Assembly (NCBI GenBank): GCA_034178815.1
Contig: JAXFQS010000164.1
Coordinates: forward strand, 1 to 19,027
Direction of reading: 5' to 3'
Length of the DNA: 19,027 bases
From: JAXFQS01 sp034178815
GTDB taxonomy: Bacteria > Verrucomicrobiota > Kiritimatiellia > RFP12 > DVOR01
Position 1 is the first letter of the stretch. The number at the start of each line of letters is the position of its first letter. Below, piece after piece: positions 7,085-14,211 of the stretch. Position numbers and translations under genes: made by a program. The notes beneath the pieces are model-generated. The model worked only from the letters and a program-made list of their open reading frames with translations, made no database searches and had not been told where the DNA came from.

Positions 7085-8278
7085 ATGGCAGATTACCCCC
7101 TTTTCGCCGCACTCGAAATCGGCACCACGCACACGACCGTCCTAGTCGGCGAACAGACCGGGGCCCATACCATCCGCATCATCGGGCAAGGCGTTCGCGA
7201 CTCCTCCGGCGTCCGAAAAGGGCGAATTGTCAATATGAACCAGGCCGGCGCCCTTGTCCAGTACGCCCTCGACGATGCCGCAGACACTTCCCAGACCAAT
7301 CTCCTCCAAGTCTACCTGAGCATCTCAGGCGGCGCCATCGGCTGCGACCTGAACACCGCCCGCCATCTGATTGACACCCCGGACGCAATCGTAGACGGCG
7401 AACTCTGCGACGAACTCAAACACGACTCCTCCCAGATGGAACTCCAGCCCGGCCGGCAGGTGATTCACGGCATCGGGCTCGACTTCTCGCTCGACGACCA
7501 GGGCGCTGTAGACGATCCCATCGGGCGGACGGGGCGCGAACTGGCCCACACCTCCCTTATCATCCACGGCGACAAAAGCCAGATCGACGACGCCATCAAA
7601 CTCGTCGAAGCCCGCAAATGCAGTGTCCGCGATGTGGTCTTTTCCGGTCTCTGCGACACCTACTCCGTGCTCAGTCCGGAGCAGCGCCAGAACGGCGTTT
7701 TGCTGATTGACTTTGGCGGCGGCGTGACCGAATATATGGTAGTCGTCGGCAACCGCATTCGCCGCGCGGGAACCCTTGCGGTGGGCGGGGAGCACATCAC
7801 CAACGACATTGCCCTGGGGCTGAGGGTGCCTTTCGATGTCGCCGAAGCGCTCAAGAAAGAGCACGGATCGGCAGTTATCGACGGCACCGTCGGGCGTATC
7901 AGCGTCCCCCGAGGAACAATCCTCTCCCGGGCGCCGGAGACGGTTGCTGCGAGGGATCTCCAGACCATTATCGAGGCCCGCGTTTCGGAAACCTTCGATA
8001 TCATCCGCCGCGAAACGGGGAGTTTCCTTCCCGAGTTGAACGCCGGCATCGTGATAACTGGCGGCACTTCCCGTTTGCCCGGCGTCATCCAGTCGGCAGA
8101 AAGGGTTTTCGGGCGGCCGGCGGCAGTCGGGCTACCCTCCAATGTCGAGTGGAGCGGGGAGTTTCAGCCTGCGCCGGAATTGGCCACGGCGGCGGGGCTT
8201 CTGGTGTACGCGACCTACGCGTCGGGGGATTCAAGGCCAACCATCCGCGAGTTCCTGAAAGGCATATTCTCCCGATGA
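7085..8278 (+). CDS. ftsA: Cell division protein FtsA
   Basis: A 397-residue actin-family ATPase that tethers FtsZ to the membrane. It shows the phosphate-1 motif ALEIGTTHTTVLVGE, the FtsA-specific 1C (SHS2) region around NLLQVYLSISGG, phosphate-2 LLIDFGGGVTEYMVV and the adenosine motif IVITGGTSRLPGV. A short amphipathic C-terminal helix, IREFLKGIFSR, matches the family's membrane-targeting sequence. Length is slightly below the usual 400-420. It starts 2 bases after ftsQ and its stop overlaps the ftsZ ATG (ATGA), which implies translational coupling with ftsZ. Codon choice shifts from C-ending to more G/T-ending in the second half of the gene. Confidence 0.96.
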   Translation: MADYPLFAALEIGTTHTTVLVGEQTGAHTIRIIGQGVRDSSGVRKGRIVNMNQAGALVQYALDDAADTSQTNLLQVYLSISGGAIGCDLNTARHLIDTPDAIVDGELCDELKHDSSQMELQPGRQVIHGIGLDFSLDDQGAVDDPIGRTGRELAHTSLIIHGDKSQIDDAIKLVEARKCSVRDVVFSGLCDTYSVLSPEQRQNGVLLIDFGGGVTEYMVVVGNRIRRAGTLAVGGEHITNDIALGLRVPFDVAEALKKEHGSAVIDGTVGRISVPRGTILSRAPETVAARDLQTIIEARVSETFDIIRRETGSFLPELNAGIVITGGTSRLPGVIQSAERVFGRPAAVGLPSNVEWSGEFQPAPELATAAGLLVYATYASGDSRPTIREFLKGIFSR

Positions 8279-9411
8279 GCGCTTCAGTTCCTTCTCTTCT
8301 GGTGATTGGGCTTGGGGGATGCGGTTGCCGCCTAGCGCAGGAGACACTTCGTCGCCACCCCGGGCTTCCGGGCCTGCTTTTGGACACGACGGCGGGCGAC
8401 CTTCCCGATCCTCCGGCGCCTTCGGTTCTGTTCGGGGCGAAGCGCCTCAATGGTAAGGGTACAGGGGGGCAATCGTCGCTGGGGCGGGATGCGTTTCGGG
8501 ACGACCTAGAGGAGTGCATCCGCGGGCACATTCCTGCGGAGACGCGTCTGGCGGTGATTCTCACTGGGCTGGGCGGCGGAACGGGTTCGGGCGCTGCGCC
8601 GGAACTAGTGAAGGCGTTGCGGGCAAGGGGCGTGGCAACGGTGTGTCTAGCGACTCTGCCGCTTGGGTTCGAGCCTGAGTCGCGGCGCAAGACGGCGGAT
8701 GCGATCGTGTCGGTTCTTGAGGGGTGTGCGGACGCTTTGATTCGGATTCCTCTGGATGATTTGTTGGCGGGGAAGGGGGATTGGACGCTGGAGGAGGCGC
8801 TTGGGTTCGTGTTCGGGCGTGTGGCGGAGGTGGCGGCTTGTTTCTGGAAGATTCTGACGATGCCGGGCTTTTTGGCGTTGGACGAGCCTCGGCTGTTGCA
8901 GTTTTTGCGGACGAAGGGGGGCGGTGCGACGCTTCGGGTCAAGTCGGTATCTGGTTCTGGGAGGTTGGATGAACTTGAGGCGTGGCTGAATGGCGACGCG
9001 CAGTTGGGGGCGGCGTTTGGCAGGGCGCATTCGGTTTTATTGGGGGTGGTGGCCGGGGCGGATTTGCGTCTGGCGGAGGTGGGACGAACTGTGGAGGCGG
9101 TGCGGAAGTTGAAGCAGTCGTCTGCGGCGATGGAGTTTGGAACGGTGTTGGATGTGTCTGCGGAGGGGGCTTTGTCGGTGGTTTTGCTGCTGTTTGAAAG
9201 TTGGTCTTCGTCGGCGACGCAGGCGCAAGAGGCTGGGGGGGGCGATTTGCGGGCGGAGGAGCCGGGAAAGCGTGGGGGGCGTCGGCGTGGTGGGGCGTCT
9301 CGGGGGGTGTCTGGTGCCGGGCGGTTCCGGGATGTGGAGCCGACTTTTGATGGTTCTGTGAATTTGGATGTGCCGGCTTTCCGCCGGAGGAATTGCACGC
9401 TGGATTATTGA
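8275..9411 (+). CDS. ftsZ: Divergent FtsZ (tubulin-like division GTPase)
   Basis: A 378-residue protein in the ftsZ position, coupled to ftsA by an ATGA overlap. The N-terminal nucleotide loop is VIGLGGCGCRL rather than the usual GGGGGNA. The tubulin signature GLGGGTGSGAAP is intact (residues 98-109), and the later ESRRKTADAI helix and DDLLAGK segment follow the family. The T7 synergy loop reads ALDEPR (201-206) where canonical FtsZ has N-x-D-F-x-D: the Asn becomes Ala, the first Asp is kept and the catalytic second Asp becomes Arg. The T3 loop (around 61-70) is also altered. A glycine/arginine-rich linker (311-362) leads to LDVPAFRRR (364-372), close to the conserved C-terminal peptide that binds FtsA. 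It is likely a filament-former with weakened GTP hydrolysis; this is inference. Confidence 0.88.
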   Translation: MSASVPSLLVIGLGGCGCRLAQETLRRHPGLPGLLLDTTAGDLPDPPAPSVLFGAKRLNGKGTGGQSSLGRDAFRDDLEECIRGHIPAETRLAVILTGLGGGTGSGAAPELVKALRARGVATVCLATLPLGFEPESRRKTADAIVSVLEGCADALIRIPLDDLLAGKGDWTLEEALGFVFGRVAEVAACFWKILTMPGFLALDEPRLLQFLRTKGGGATLRVKSVSGSGRLDELEAWLNGDAQLGAAFGRAHSVLLGVVAGADLRLAEVGRTVEAVRKLKQSSAAMEFGTVLDVSAEGALSVVLLLFESWSSSATQAQEAGGGDLRAEEPGKRGGRRRGGASRGVSGAGRFRDVEPTFDGSVNLDVPAFRRRNCTLDY

Positions 9412-9422
9412 CGGAGGGTACG

Positions 9423-9722
9423 ATGCGTTGGTCTTTATTGTGGTTGGCGGTGGTGGTTTCGGTGGTTTGCGGGTGTCGGCAGCAGGATGTCCGGGAGGCT
9501 GTTTTGGTGGTGCCGGGGTTGACGGAGTCGAACCGGGCAGCCGTGGTGTCGTGTGTGCGGCAGAATGGTGTGGTAAAGGAGTCTGTTCGGGTGGATTTGG
9601 GGGCGAAGCGTATTAGCCTGCGGTATGATTCGATGGTTTTGGGGCTGAAGAATTTGGAGGTTCCGGTTCTGGAATTGGGGCTTGAGGTCAATGGAATCAA
9701 GCCAGGTTGGAAGGCTCGCTGA
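9423..9722 (+). CDS. Small putative lipoprotein with degenerate heavy-metal-associated fold
   Basis: A 99-residue protein with a hydrophobic signal (SLLWLAVVVSV) and a lipobox VCGC, predicting lipidation at Cys18. The mature part reads AVLVVPGLTESN at the place where heavy-metal-associated domains have a beta strand and a Gly-Met-x-Cys-x-x-Cys loop. It continues with a helix, two strands (SVRVDLGAKRISLRYDS) and a final helix (about residues 78-92). The two metal-binding cysteines are replaced by residues of GLTESN, so it is unlikely to bind metal in the usual way. GGAGGG precedes the ATG by 4 bases. It starts 11 bases after ftsZ and its 3' end overlaps the next gene. Function unknown; the fold assignment is tentative. 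Confidence 0.7.
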   Translation: MRWSLLWLAVVVSVVCGCRQQDVREAVLVVPGLTESNRAAVVSCVRQNGVVKESVRVDLGAKRISLRYDSMVLGLKNLEVPVLELGLEVNGIKPGWKAR

Positions 9723-10701
9723 GGCGGGTTGTAGGGTGGAGGGGAGCGACTTGGGGGAGGCTCGGGTGGATTGGCGTCCGGCGGTGGATGTGGTGGTTCC
9801 GACGCACAATCGGGCGGAGGTTGTCTGCCGGTGCGTGGAGTCGCTTTTAAGGGGGGCTTGGGCTGATTTTCGGGTGACGGTGGTGGATGATGCGTCGTCG
9901 GACGGGACTGGGGATTTGGTGGCGCGGCGGCTATTGGGGGACGGGCGTGTGCGGTATGTGCGTTCGGAGACGAATTTGCGGCAGGCCGGGGCTCGGAATC
10001 TGGGGGCGAGGGTGTCGTCGGCGGAATTGGTTTTGTTTCTCGATGACGACAATGTGGCGGATGTGGATTTGCTCAAGGAGTTGGTGGGGTGTGCGGCGCG
10101 GCATCCGGAGTTGGGTTTGATTGCGCCGCTGTCGGTGCAGGGCGGTTCCGGGGTGGTTTGGACGCTTGGGTCGAGTTTTGATTTTTGGACTTCGCGGCCG
10201 GTCAATGTGGCGGCGAATCGTCCGGTGGGGGAGGTTGATTTGTCGCGGGAGGTCTATCCGACTTGCTACAGTCCGAATGCGTTTCTGGTGCGGCGTTCGG
10301 CGCTGGAGGCGGTGGGCGGGTTTGACCGTTCGTATGGGGTGATGTACGAGGAGGCGGACTTTGGGTATCGGATTGTGGAGGCTGGGTTTGGGGGCGGAGT
10401 TTGCCCGGCGGCGCGGACGGTGCATTGGCAGTGTGTGGGGCAGGGGGAGAATGGGGCGCTGCGGCATTTGGGGATTGAGTCTCGGGAACGGGCGTGGCTG
10501 TTTGCGCGGAACCGGTCGGTGTTTCTGCGGCGTCACGCGCCGTGGCCGAAAAGGTGGGTGGCGCTCTGGGTGTTTACGCCTTTGTCGGCGGTGGTCTATG
10601 GGGGAATCGCGCTGTTGAACGGGGCGCCATCGATTGCGTGGGCGTATGTGAAGGGGACGGTTGCGGGGCTCTTCGGGCGGGTCGAGCCGCGCTACGATTG
10701 A
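9691..10701 (+). CDS. Family 2 glycosyltransferase
   Basis: A 336-residue GT-A glycosyltransferase. It has VDVVVPTHNRAEVV (nucleotide-sugar site), VTVVDDASSDGT, LVLFLDDDNV (metal-binding DxD-type motif), a long acceptor segment and GGFDRSYGVMYEEADFGYRI (the ED catalytic region). This pattern matches rhamnosyltransferase-like family 2 enzymes of cell-surface polysaccharide synthesis. The C-terminus (WVALWVFTPLSAVVYGGIAL) is hydrophobic and may sit on the membrane. The start is uncertain: ATG 9691 overlaps the lipoprotein gene by 32 bases; TTG 9682 or a later GTG near the domain start is also possible. The sugar and acceptor cannot be told from sequence. It is the last gene of the ftsZ run, and a 231-base spacer follows. 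Confidence 0.88.
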   Translation: MESSQVGRLAEAGCRVEGSDLGEARVDWRPAVDVVVPTHNRAEVVCRCVESLLRGAWADFRVTVVDDASSDGTGDLVARRLLGDGRVRYVRSETNLRQAGARNLGARVSSAELVLFLDDDNVADVDLLKELVGCAARHPELGLIAPLSVQGGSGVVWTLGSSFDFWTSRPVNVAANRPVGEVDLSREVYPTCYSPNAFLVRRSALEAVGGFDRSYGVMYEEADFGYRIVEAGFGGGVCPAARTVHWQCVGQGENGALRHLGIESRERAWLFARNRSVFLRRHAPWPKRWVALWVFTPLSAVVYGGIALLNGAPSIAWAYVKGTVAGLFGRVEPRYD

Positions 10702-10889
10702 GGCGTGCGGGAACGGGGAGGCGGTGCGAGGGGTTGGCAGGTGCGGGGGGCTTTCCAAGGCAGGAACCGCGAGAGATGATTGCCACCTTCGCTCGGGCAA
10801 GGAAGGCACCTGTTGGGGGCATTGCTACGCGGGGAGGGGGGAGCGCGCGGGTGGACGCATTTTTTCTTCCCTTGAACGGAGAATTGCGG

Positions 10890-10895
10890 TATAAT
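10890..10895 (+). promoter_or_regulatory. Candidate -10 element upstream of nfeD-qmcA
   Basis: A perfect TATAAT lies 38 bases before the NfeD-like ATG, at the end of the 231-base spacer (10702-10932) that separates the ftsZ run from the next run. No good -35 stands 16-18 bases upstream; the nearby TTGAAC is only 12 bases away. A run of six T at 10860-10865 just upstream could end the preceding transcript, but I see no clean stem before it. Confidence 0.4.
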
Positions 10896-10932
10896 GGAAG
10901 CGTTGTCGTTCTAAAGGAAGAGGAATCGGTCA

Positions 10933-11364
10933 ATGAGCGTGCCCGTTATGTGGCTCTGCGCGGCGGCGTTGCTGCTGGCGGCGGAGGTGTTGACGCCGGG
11001 GGGCGTGATTATGATTTTCTTTGCGTTCGGCGCGTTGGCAATGGCCGGAATTGCCCGGTGCGTCCCGGGGCTGGCGGTGGCGTGGCAACTGCTGCTCTTT
11101 AGCGGACTCTCGGTCGCCAGCCTCGCAACCCTGCGCCCCGTGCTGATGCGCCGGCTCGGGGCGCGTCGGACTGCCTACTCGGTCTTCGACCTCAAGGGAA
11201 AGACCGCCGTGGTCGTCGCGCGGATCGTCCCCCCGGAATCCGGACGCGTCGAACTTGACGGTTCCGAGTGGAAAGCCGTCGCAAACCAACCCCTCGACCC
11301 CGGAACTGTCGTGACCGTCGTCGGCCACGAGAATGTGACATTGACCGTTCAATCCAAGGAGTAA
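10933..11364 (+). CDS. NfeD-like membrane protein
   Basis: A 143-residue short NfeD family protein: two to three N-terminal membrane helices (MWLCAAALLLAAEVLTPGGV, FFAFGALAMAGIARCV, WQLLLFSGLSVASL) followed by a soluble OB-fold of about 60 residues (LKGKTAVVVARIVPPESG, then VVTVVGHENVTLTVQ). The conserved E-x-x-TPGG in the first helix pair is typical. NfeD proteins form a genomic pair with SPFH/stomatin proteins and are thought to act with them in membrane organisation, as in YbbJ/QmcA. Here the partner starts 4 bases downstream. AGGAAGAGG lies about 8-14 bases before the ATG. Confidence 0.88.
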   Translation: MSVPVMWLCAAALLLAAEVLTPGGVIMIFFAFGALAMAGIARCVPGLAVAWQLLLFSGLSVASLATLRPVLMRRLGARRTAYSVFDLKGKTAVVVARIVPPESGRVELDGSEWKAVANQPLDPGTVVTVVGHENVTLTVQSKE

Positions 11365-11368
11365 AGCC

Positions 11369-12283
11369 ATGTTGCCGCTCGCCGTAATCGTCTCCCTGCT
11401 GGTGCTCTTCATCATTGCCGCCGGCTTCAAAATCGTCCCCCAGAACAAAGCCTTCGTCGTCGAGCGATTGGGCAAATTCGACCGCGTCCTCGACGCCGGG
11501 CCCCATGTGCTCATTCCCGTGCTCGACCGCGTCGCCTACAGCCATACCCTCAAAGAGCAAGTCATCGATGTCCTCCCCCAGCAGTGCATCACCAAGGACA
11601 ACATCGCCGTAGATGTCGACGGCGTGCTCTATATGCGCGTGATGGATCCCGCCCGAGCCTCCTACGGCGTGAGCGACTACCTCGCCGCCTCCATCAACCT
11701 AGCCCAGACCACCATTCGCTCCGAAATCGGCAAACTCGAACTCGACCGCACCTTCGAGGAACGCTCCGCTATCAACACCGCCGTCTGCGATGTTCTCGAC
11801 AAAGCCTCCGACCCTTGGGGCATCAAGGTCACTCGCTACGAAATCAAGTCCATCACTCCCCCCCAAACCATCCGCGACGCTATGGAAAAACAGATGCGCG
11901 CCGAACGCGAAAAACGCGCTATGGTTGCCGAGTCCGAGGGTGAAAAACAGTCCGTCATCAACCGCGCCGAAGGCGACCGCCAACAGGCAATCGAACGCTC
12001 CGAAGGCGAAAAACAGCGCCGCATCAACGAGGCCGAAGGTCGTGCCAGAGAAATTGCTCTCGTAGCCGAAGCCACCGCCCAGGGTATTCGCTCCATCGCG
12101 CAGGCAATTGTCAACCCAGGCGGCGACCAGGCGGTTAACCTTCGCCTCGCCGAACAGTATATTGGGGAGTTTGGCAAACTCGCCAAAACCAATAATACCA
12201 TTATACTCCCAGCCAATGTTGCCGACATTGCCGGGATCGTCAAGATAGCTGCCTCCGTTGCTGCCTCCAAGCCTGCTCAATGA
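11369..12283 (+). CDS. SPFH/stomatin family protein (QmcA-like)
   Basis: A 304-residue inner-membrane protein with one N-terminal helix (LAVIVSLLVLFIIAAGFKIV). A full SPFH/band-7 domain follows: VPQNKAFVVERLGKFDRVLD, QCITKDNIAVDVDGVLYMRV, RSEIGKLELDRTFEERSAIN and GIKVTRYEIKSITPP. A long charged coiled coil follows (about residues 171-245) with repeated EGEKQ/AEGDRQ units. The shape equals QmcA/HflK-type stomatins, which oligomerise into membrane microdomain scaffolds and often control proteases. AAGGAG precedes the ATG by 7 bases, and the stop overlaps the start of the radical SAM gene (ATGA). That tight coupling with a cofactor gene is unusual for this pair. Confidence 0.93.
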   Translation: MLPLAVIVSLLVLFIIAAGFKIVPQNKAFVVERLGKFDRVLDAGPHVLIPVLDRVAYSHTLKEQVIDVLPQQCITKDNIAVDVDGVLYMRVMDPARASYGVSDYLAASINLAQTTIRSEIGKLELDRTFEERSAINTAVCDVLDKASDPWGIKVTRYEIKSITPPQTIRDAMEKQMRAEREKRAMVAESEGEKQSVINRAEGDRQQAIERSEGEKQRRINEAEGRAREIALVAEATAQGIRSIAQAIVNPGGDQAVNLRLAEQYIGEFGKLAKTNNTIILPANVADIAGIVKIAASVAASKPAQ

Positions 12284-13386
12284 AGCCCATCTGGCTGCGC
12301 GGCATTGTCGAAATCTCCAACCGTTGCCGCAATAACTGCCTTTACTGCGGCATCCGCGCCGCCAATGCGGTTGTCCGCCGTTATTGCCTTGATGCCGACC
12401 GCATCCTAGCCGCCGCCACCACCGTCCGGCAGGCAGGATGCGGAACCATTGTGCTTCAGGCTGGCGACCATCCTGGGCTCGATGACGAGACCATTTGCGA
12501 GGTTGTCCGTCGTCTCAAGCGTGACCTTCAATTCCCCGCCGTCACACTCTCCCTCGGCGTCAAAACATTGCCTCAACTGGCTGCTTATCGTGCCGCCGGA
12601 GCCGACCGGTACCTGCTTCGTTTCGAGACTTCCAATCCCGCACGATTCGCAGCCATTCATCCGGACGAAACCCTCGAACAGCGGCTTGCCTGCCTTAGGG
12701 ATATTCGTCAAGCTGGGCTGTGGGTCGGTACTGGCTTTATGATTGGGCTTCCGGGTCAGACCGAGGCGGATCTTGAGCAGGAAATTGCCTTCACTGCCGC
12801 GCTCCAGCCTGATATGGTCGGGTGTGGTCCTTTCATTCCCAATCCCCAAACTCCGCTTGCCGGGGCGGCATCCGAATTCGCCTCGCTGGAGCCTTACTAC
12901 CGCGCCATTCGCCGCCTACGGGAACTTCTCCCCAATGCGCGCATTCCGGCCACGACCGCGTTCGACGCCTTGGAGCCCGGTGGCCGCAGAAAGCTCCTCC
13001 TCTCTGGCTTTGTGGATGTCTATATGCCGAACTTCACTCCGACCGATTGCCGGGGCGATTACCTGCTCTATCCAGGCAAGCCGGGGGTGGATGAGACGCC
13101 GGAGCGTTTGGCCGAGACCTTGTTGCCCGACCTGCGCGGACTAGGGCTCGACCCCATCGACGAGTGGGGCGACCGCAACCCGCTTTCCGATGGCGTCATC
13201 GTCAACGGGAAGCCGCGTCCGCTGCCCCTGCCCTGTACGCTCTCGGCGGCGCTTGCCTGCCTTGGCGTGCGGGGTCAGGTCGCGACGGAAGTCAACGGAA
13301 CCATTGTCCAGTCCGATGCTCGCCCGCAGACCGTGCTGAAGCCGGGAGATAGCCTTGAAGTCATCACATTCGTTGGCGGCGGCTAG
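12280..13386 (+). CDS. HydE-like radical SAM enzyme fused to ThiS sulfur-carrier domain
   Basis: A 368-residue two-domain protein. Residues 1-300 match the HydE branch of the BioB/HydE radical SAM family: RGIVEISNRCRNNCLYCGIR with the CX3CX2C cluster (Cys16, 20, 23), IVLQAGDHP, ADRYLLRFETSNP, GTGFMIGLPGQTEADLEQ, GPFIPNPQTPLAG, ARIPATTAF and NFTPTDCRGDYLLYPGK. The N-terminus is about 45 residues shorter than usual HydE. Residues 303-368 form a ThiS domain: VIVNGKPRPLPLP, VATEVNGTIVQSD, VLKPGDSLEVITFVGGG, ending in the free Gly-Gly needed for adenylation and thiocarboxylate formation. ThiG follows 39 bases downstream, so a thiazole-synthesis role is more likely than hydrogenase maturation. HydF and HydG, ThiF, ThiH and ThiO are absent from the window. 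Exact reaction unknown. Confidence 0.88.
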   Translation: MKPIWLRGIVEISNRCRNNCLYCGIRAANAVVRRYCLDADRILAAATTVRQAGCGTIVLQAGDHPGLDDETICEVVRRLKRDLQFPAVTLSLGVKTLPQLAAYRAAGADRYLLRFETSNPARFAAIHPDETLEQRLACLRDIRQAGLWVGTGFMIGLPGQTEADLEQEIAFTAALQPDMVGCGPFIPNPQTPLAGAASEFASLEPYYRAIRRLRELLPNARIPATTAFDALEPGGRRKLLLSGFVDVYMPNFTPTDCRGDYLLYPGKPGVDETPERLAETLLPDLRGLGLDPIDEWGDRNPLSDGVIVNGKPRPLPLPCTLSAALACLGVRGQVATEVNGTIVQSDARPQTVLKPGDSLEVITFVGGG

Positions 13387-13425
13387 TTCCATTCGTACCC
13401 ATCACTTAACCCAAATCCTACCAAT

Positions 13426-14211
13426 ATGAGCAACCTTATCCTAGGCGGGAAATGTTTCGATTCTCGCCTATTCATCGGCACCGGGAAGTTCGCTTCTGCG
13501 ACCCAGATGGCGCAAGCGATTGAGCGTTCCGGCGCGCAACTGGTCACCGTGGCGTTGCGCAGGGTAGACCTCGACAAACCCACGGAGACGGACGCGCTTC
13601 TTTCCGCGCTTGACCGCACCCGGCTGACCATTGTTCCAAACACTTCCGGCGCACGAACGGCCGAGGAAGCCGTGCGCATCGCCCGCATTGCCCGTGACGC
13701 GGCCGGGTTCGATTGGGTCAAACTTGAGTTGACGCCCAATTTGGCCCATTTGCTGCCCGATCCGATTGAGACCTACCAGGCGGCAAAGGTTCTGGCGGCC
13801 GAAGGTTTCAAGGTTCTGCCCTATATCAACGCCGACCCGTTGCTGGCCAAACGCTTGGAAGATGTCGGGTGCGTGGCGGTGATGCCTTTGGGAGCGCCGA
13901 TTGGCACGAACCGGGGGCTGCGTACACGGGATATGATTCAGACGATTATCGAGAACGCCACCGTTCCGGTGATAGTCGATGCGGGACTTGGTTTGCCTTC
14001 GCACGCGGCGGACGCGATTGAGTTGGGCGCCAGCGCAGTACTGGTCAACACCGCAATCGCCGCGGCTGAAGACCCCGTTAAAATGGCTTGCGCCTTCGCC
14101 AAGGCCGTAGAATCCGCAGAACTGGCTCTTGAGGCCCGCCCGAGGGCCGCGAAACTTGAGGCCGACGCCTCTTCGCCCCTGTCCGGCTTCCTCTGGGATG
14201 AACAGAAATGA
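13426..14211 (+). CDS. thiG: Thiazole synthase ThiG
   Basis: It builds the thiazole phosphate of thiamine from deoxyxylulose 5-phosphate, dehydroglycine and ThiS-thiocarboxylate. The 261-residue TIM-barrel protein starts LILGGKCFDSRLFIGTGKFA and carries VPNTSGARTAEEAVRIAR, WVKLELTPN with the Schiff-base lysine (Lys99), VLPYINADPLLAKRL, VAVMPLGAPIGTNRGL and PVIVDAGLGLPSHAADAIELG, all diagnostic. Length is typical. No Shine-Dalgarno sequence is obvious before the ATG, and the 39-base gap to the upstream fusion gene holds no TPP riboswitch. Its partner ThiS is fused to the radical SAM enzyme immediately upstream. The stop overlaps the next gene (ATGA). Confidence 0.96.
   Translation: MSNLILGGKCFDSRLFIGTGKFASATQMAQAIERSGAQLVTVALRRVDLDKPTETDALLSALDRTRLTIVPNTSGARTAEEAVRIARIARDAAGFDWVKLELTPNLAHLLPDPIETYQAAKVLAAEGFKVLPYINADPLLAKRLEDVGCVAVMPLGAPIGTNRGLRTRDMIQTIIENATVPVIVDAGLGLPSHAADAIELGASAVLVNTAIAAAEDPVKMACAFAKAVESAELALEARPRAAKLEADASSPLSGFLWDEQK

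Noticed and set aside
8085..9398. 437-codon minus-strand open frame opposite ftsZ
   Set aside because: Pro/Ser/Arg-rich shadow of ftsZ; the plus strand carries the tubulin signature and the FtsA-binding tail.
10872..10895. TTGAAC as the -35 partner of TATAAT before the NfeD gene
   Set aside because: The spacer is only 12 bases, too short for a sigma-70 promoter.
12280..13386. Reading the radical SAM gene as the hydrogenase maturase HydE
   Set aside because: The ThiS domain at its C-terminus and the adjacent thiG argue against it, and neither hydF nor hydG is nearby. The HydE similarity is kept as a family statement only.
13387..13425. TPP riboswitch before thiG
   Set aside because: Only 39 bases separate the genes and no THI-box core sequences are present; none was seen upstream of the fusion gene either, which overlaps the SPFH gene.
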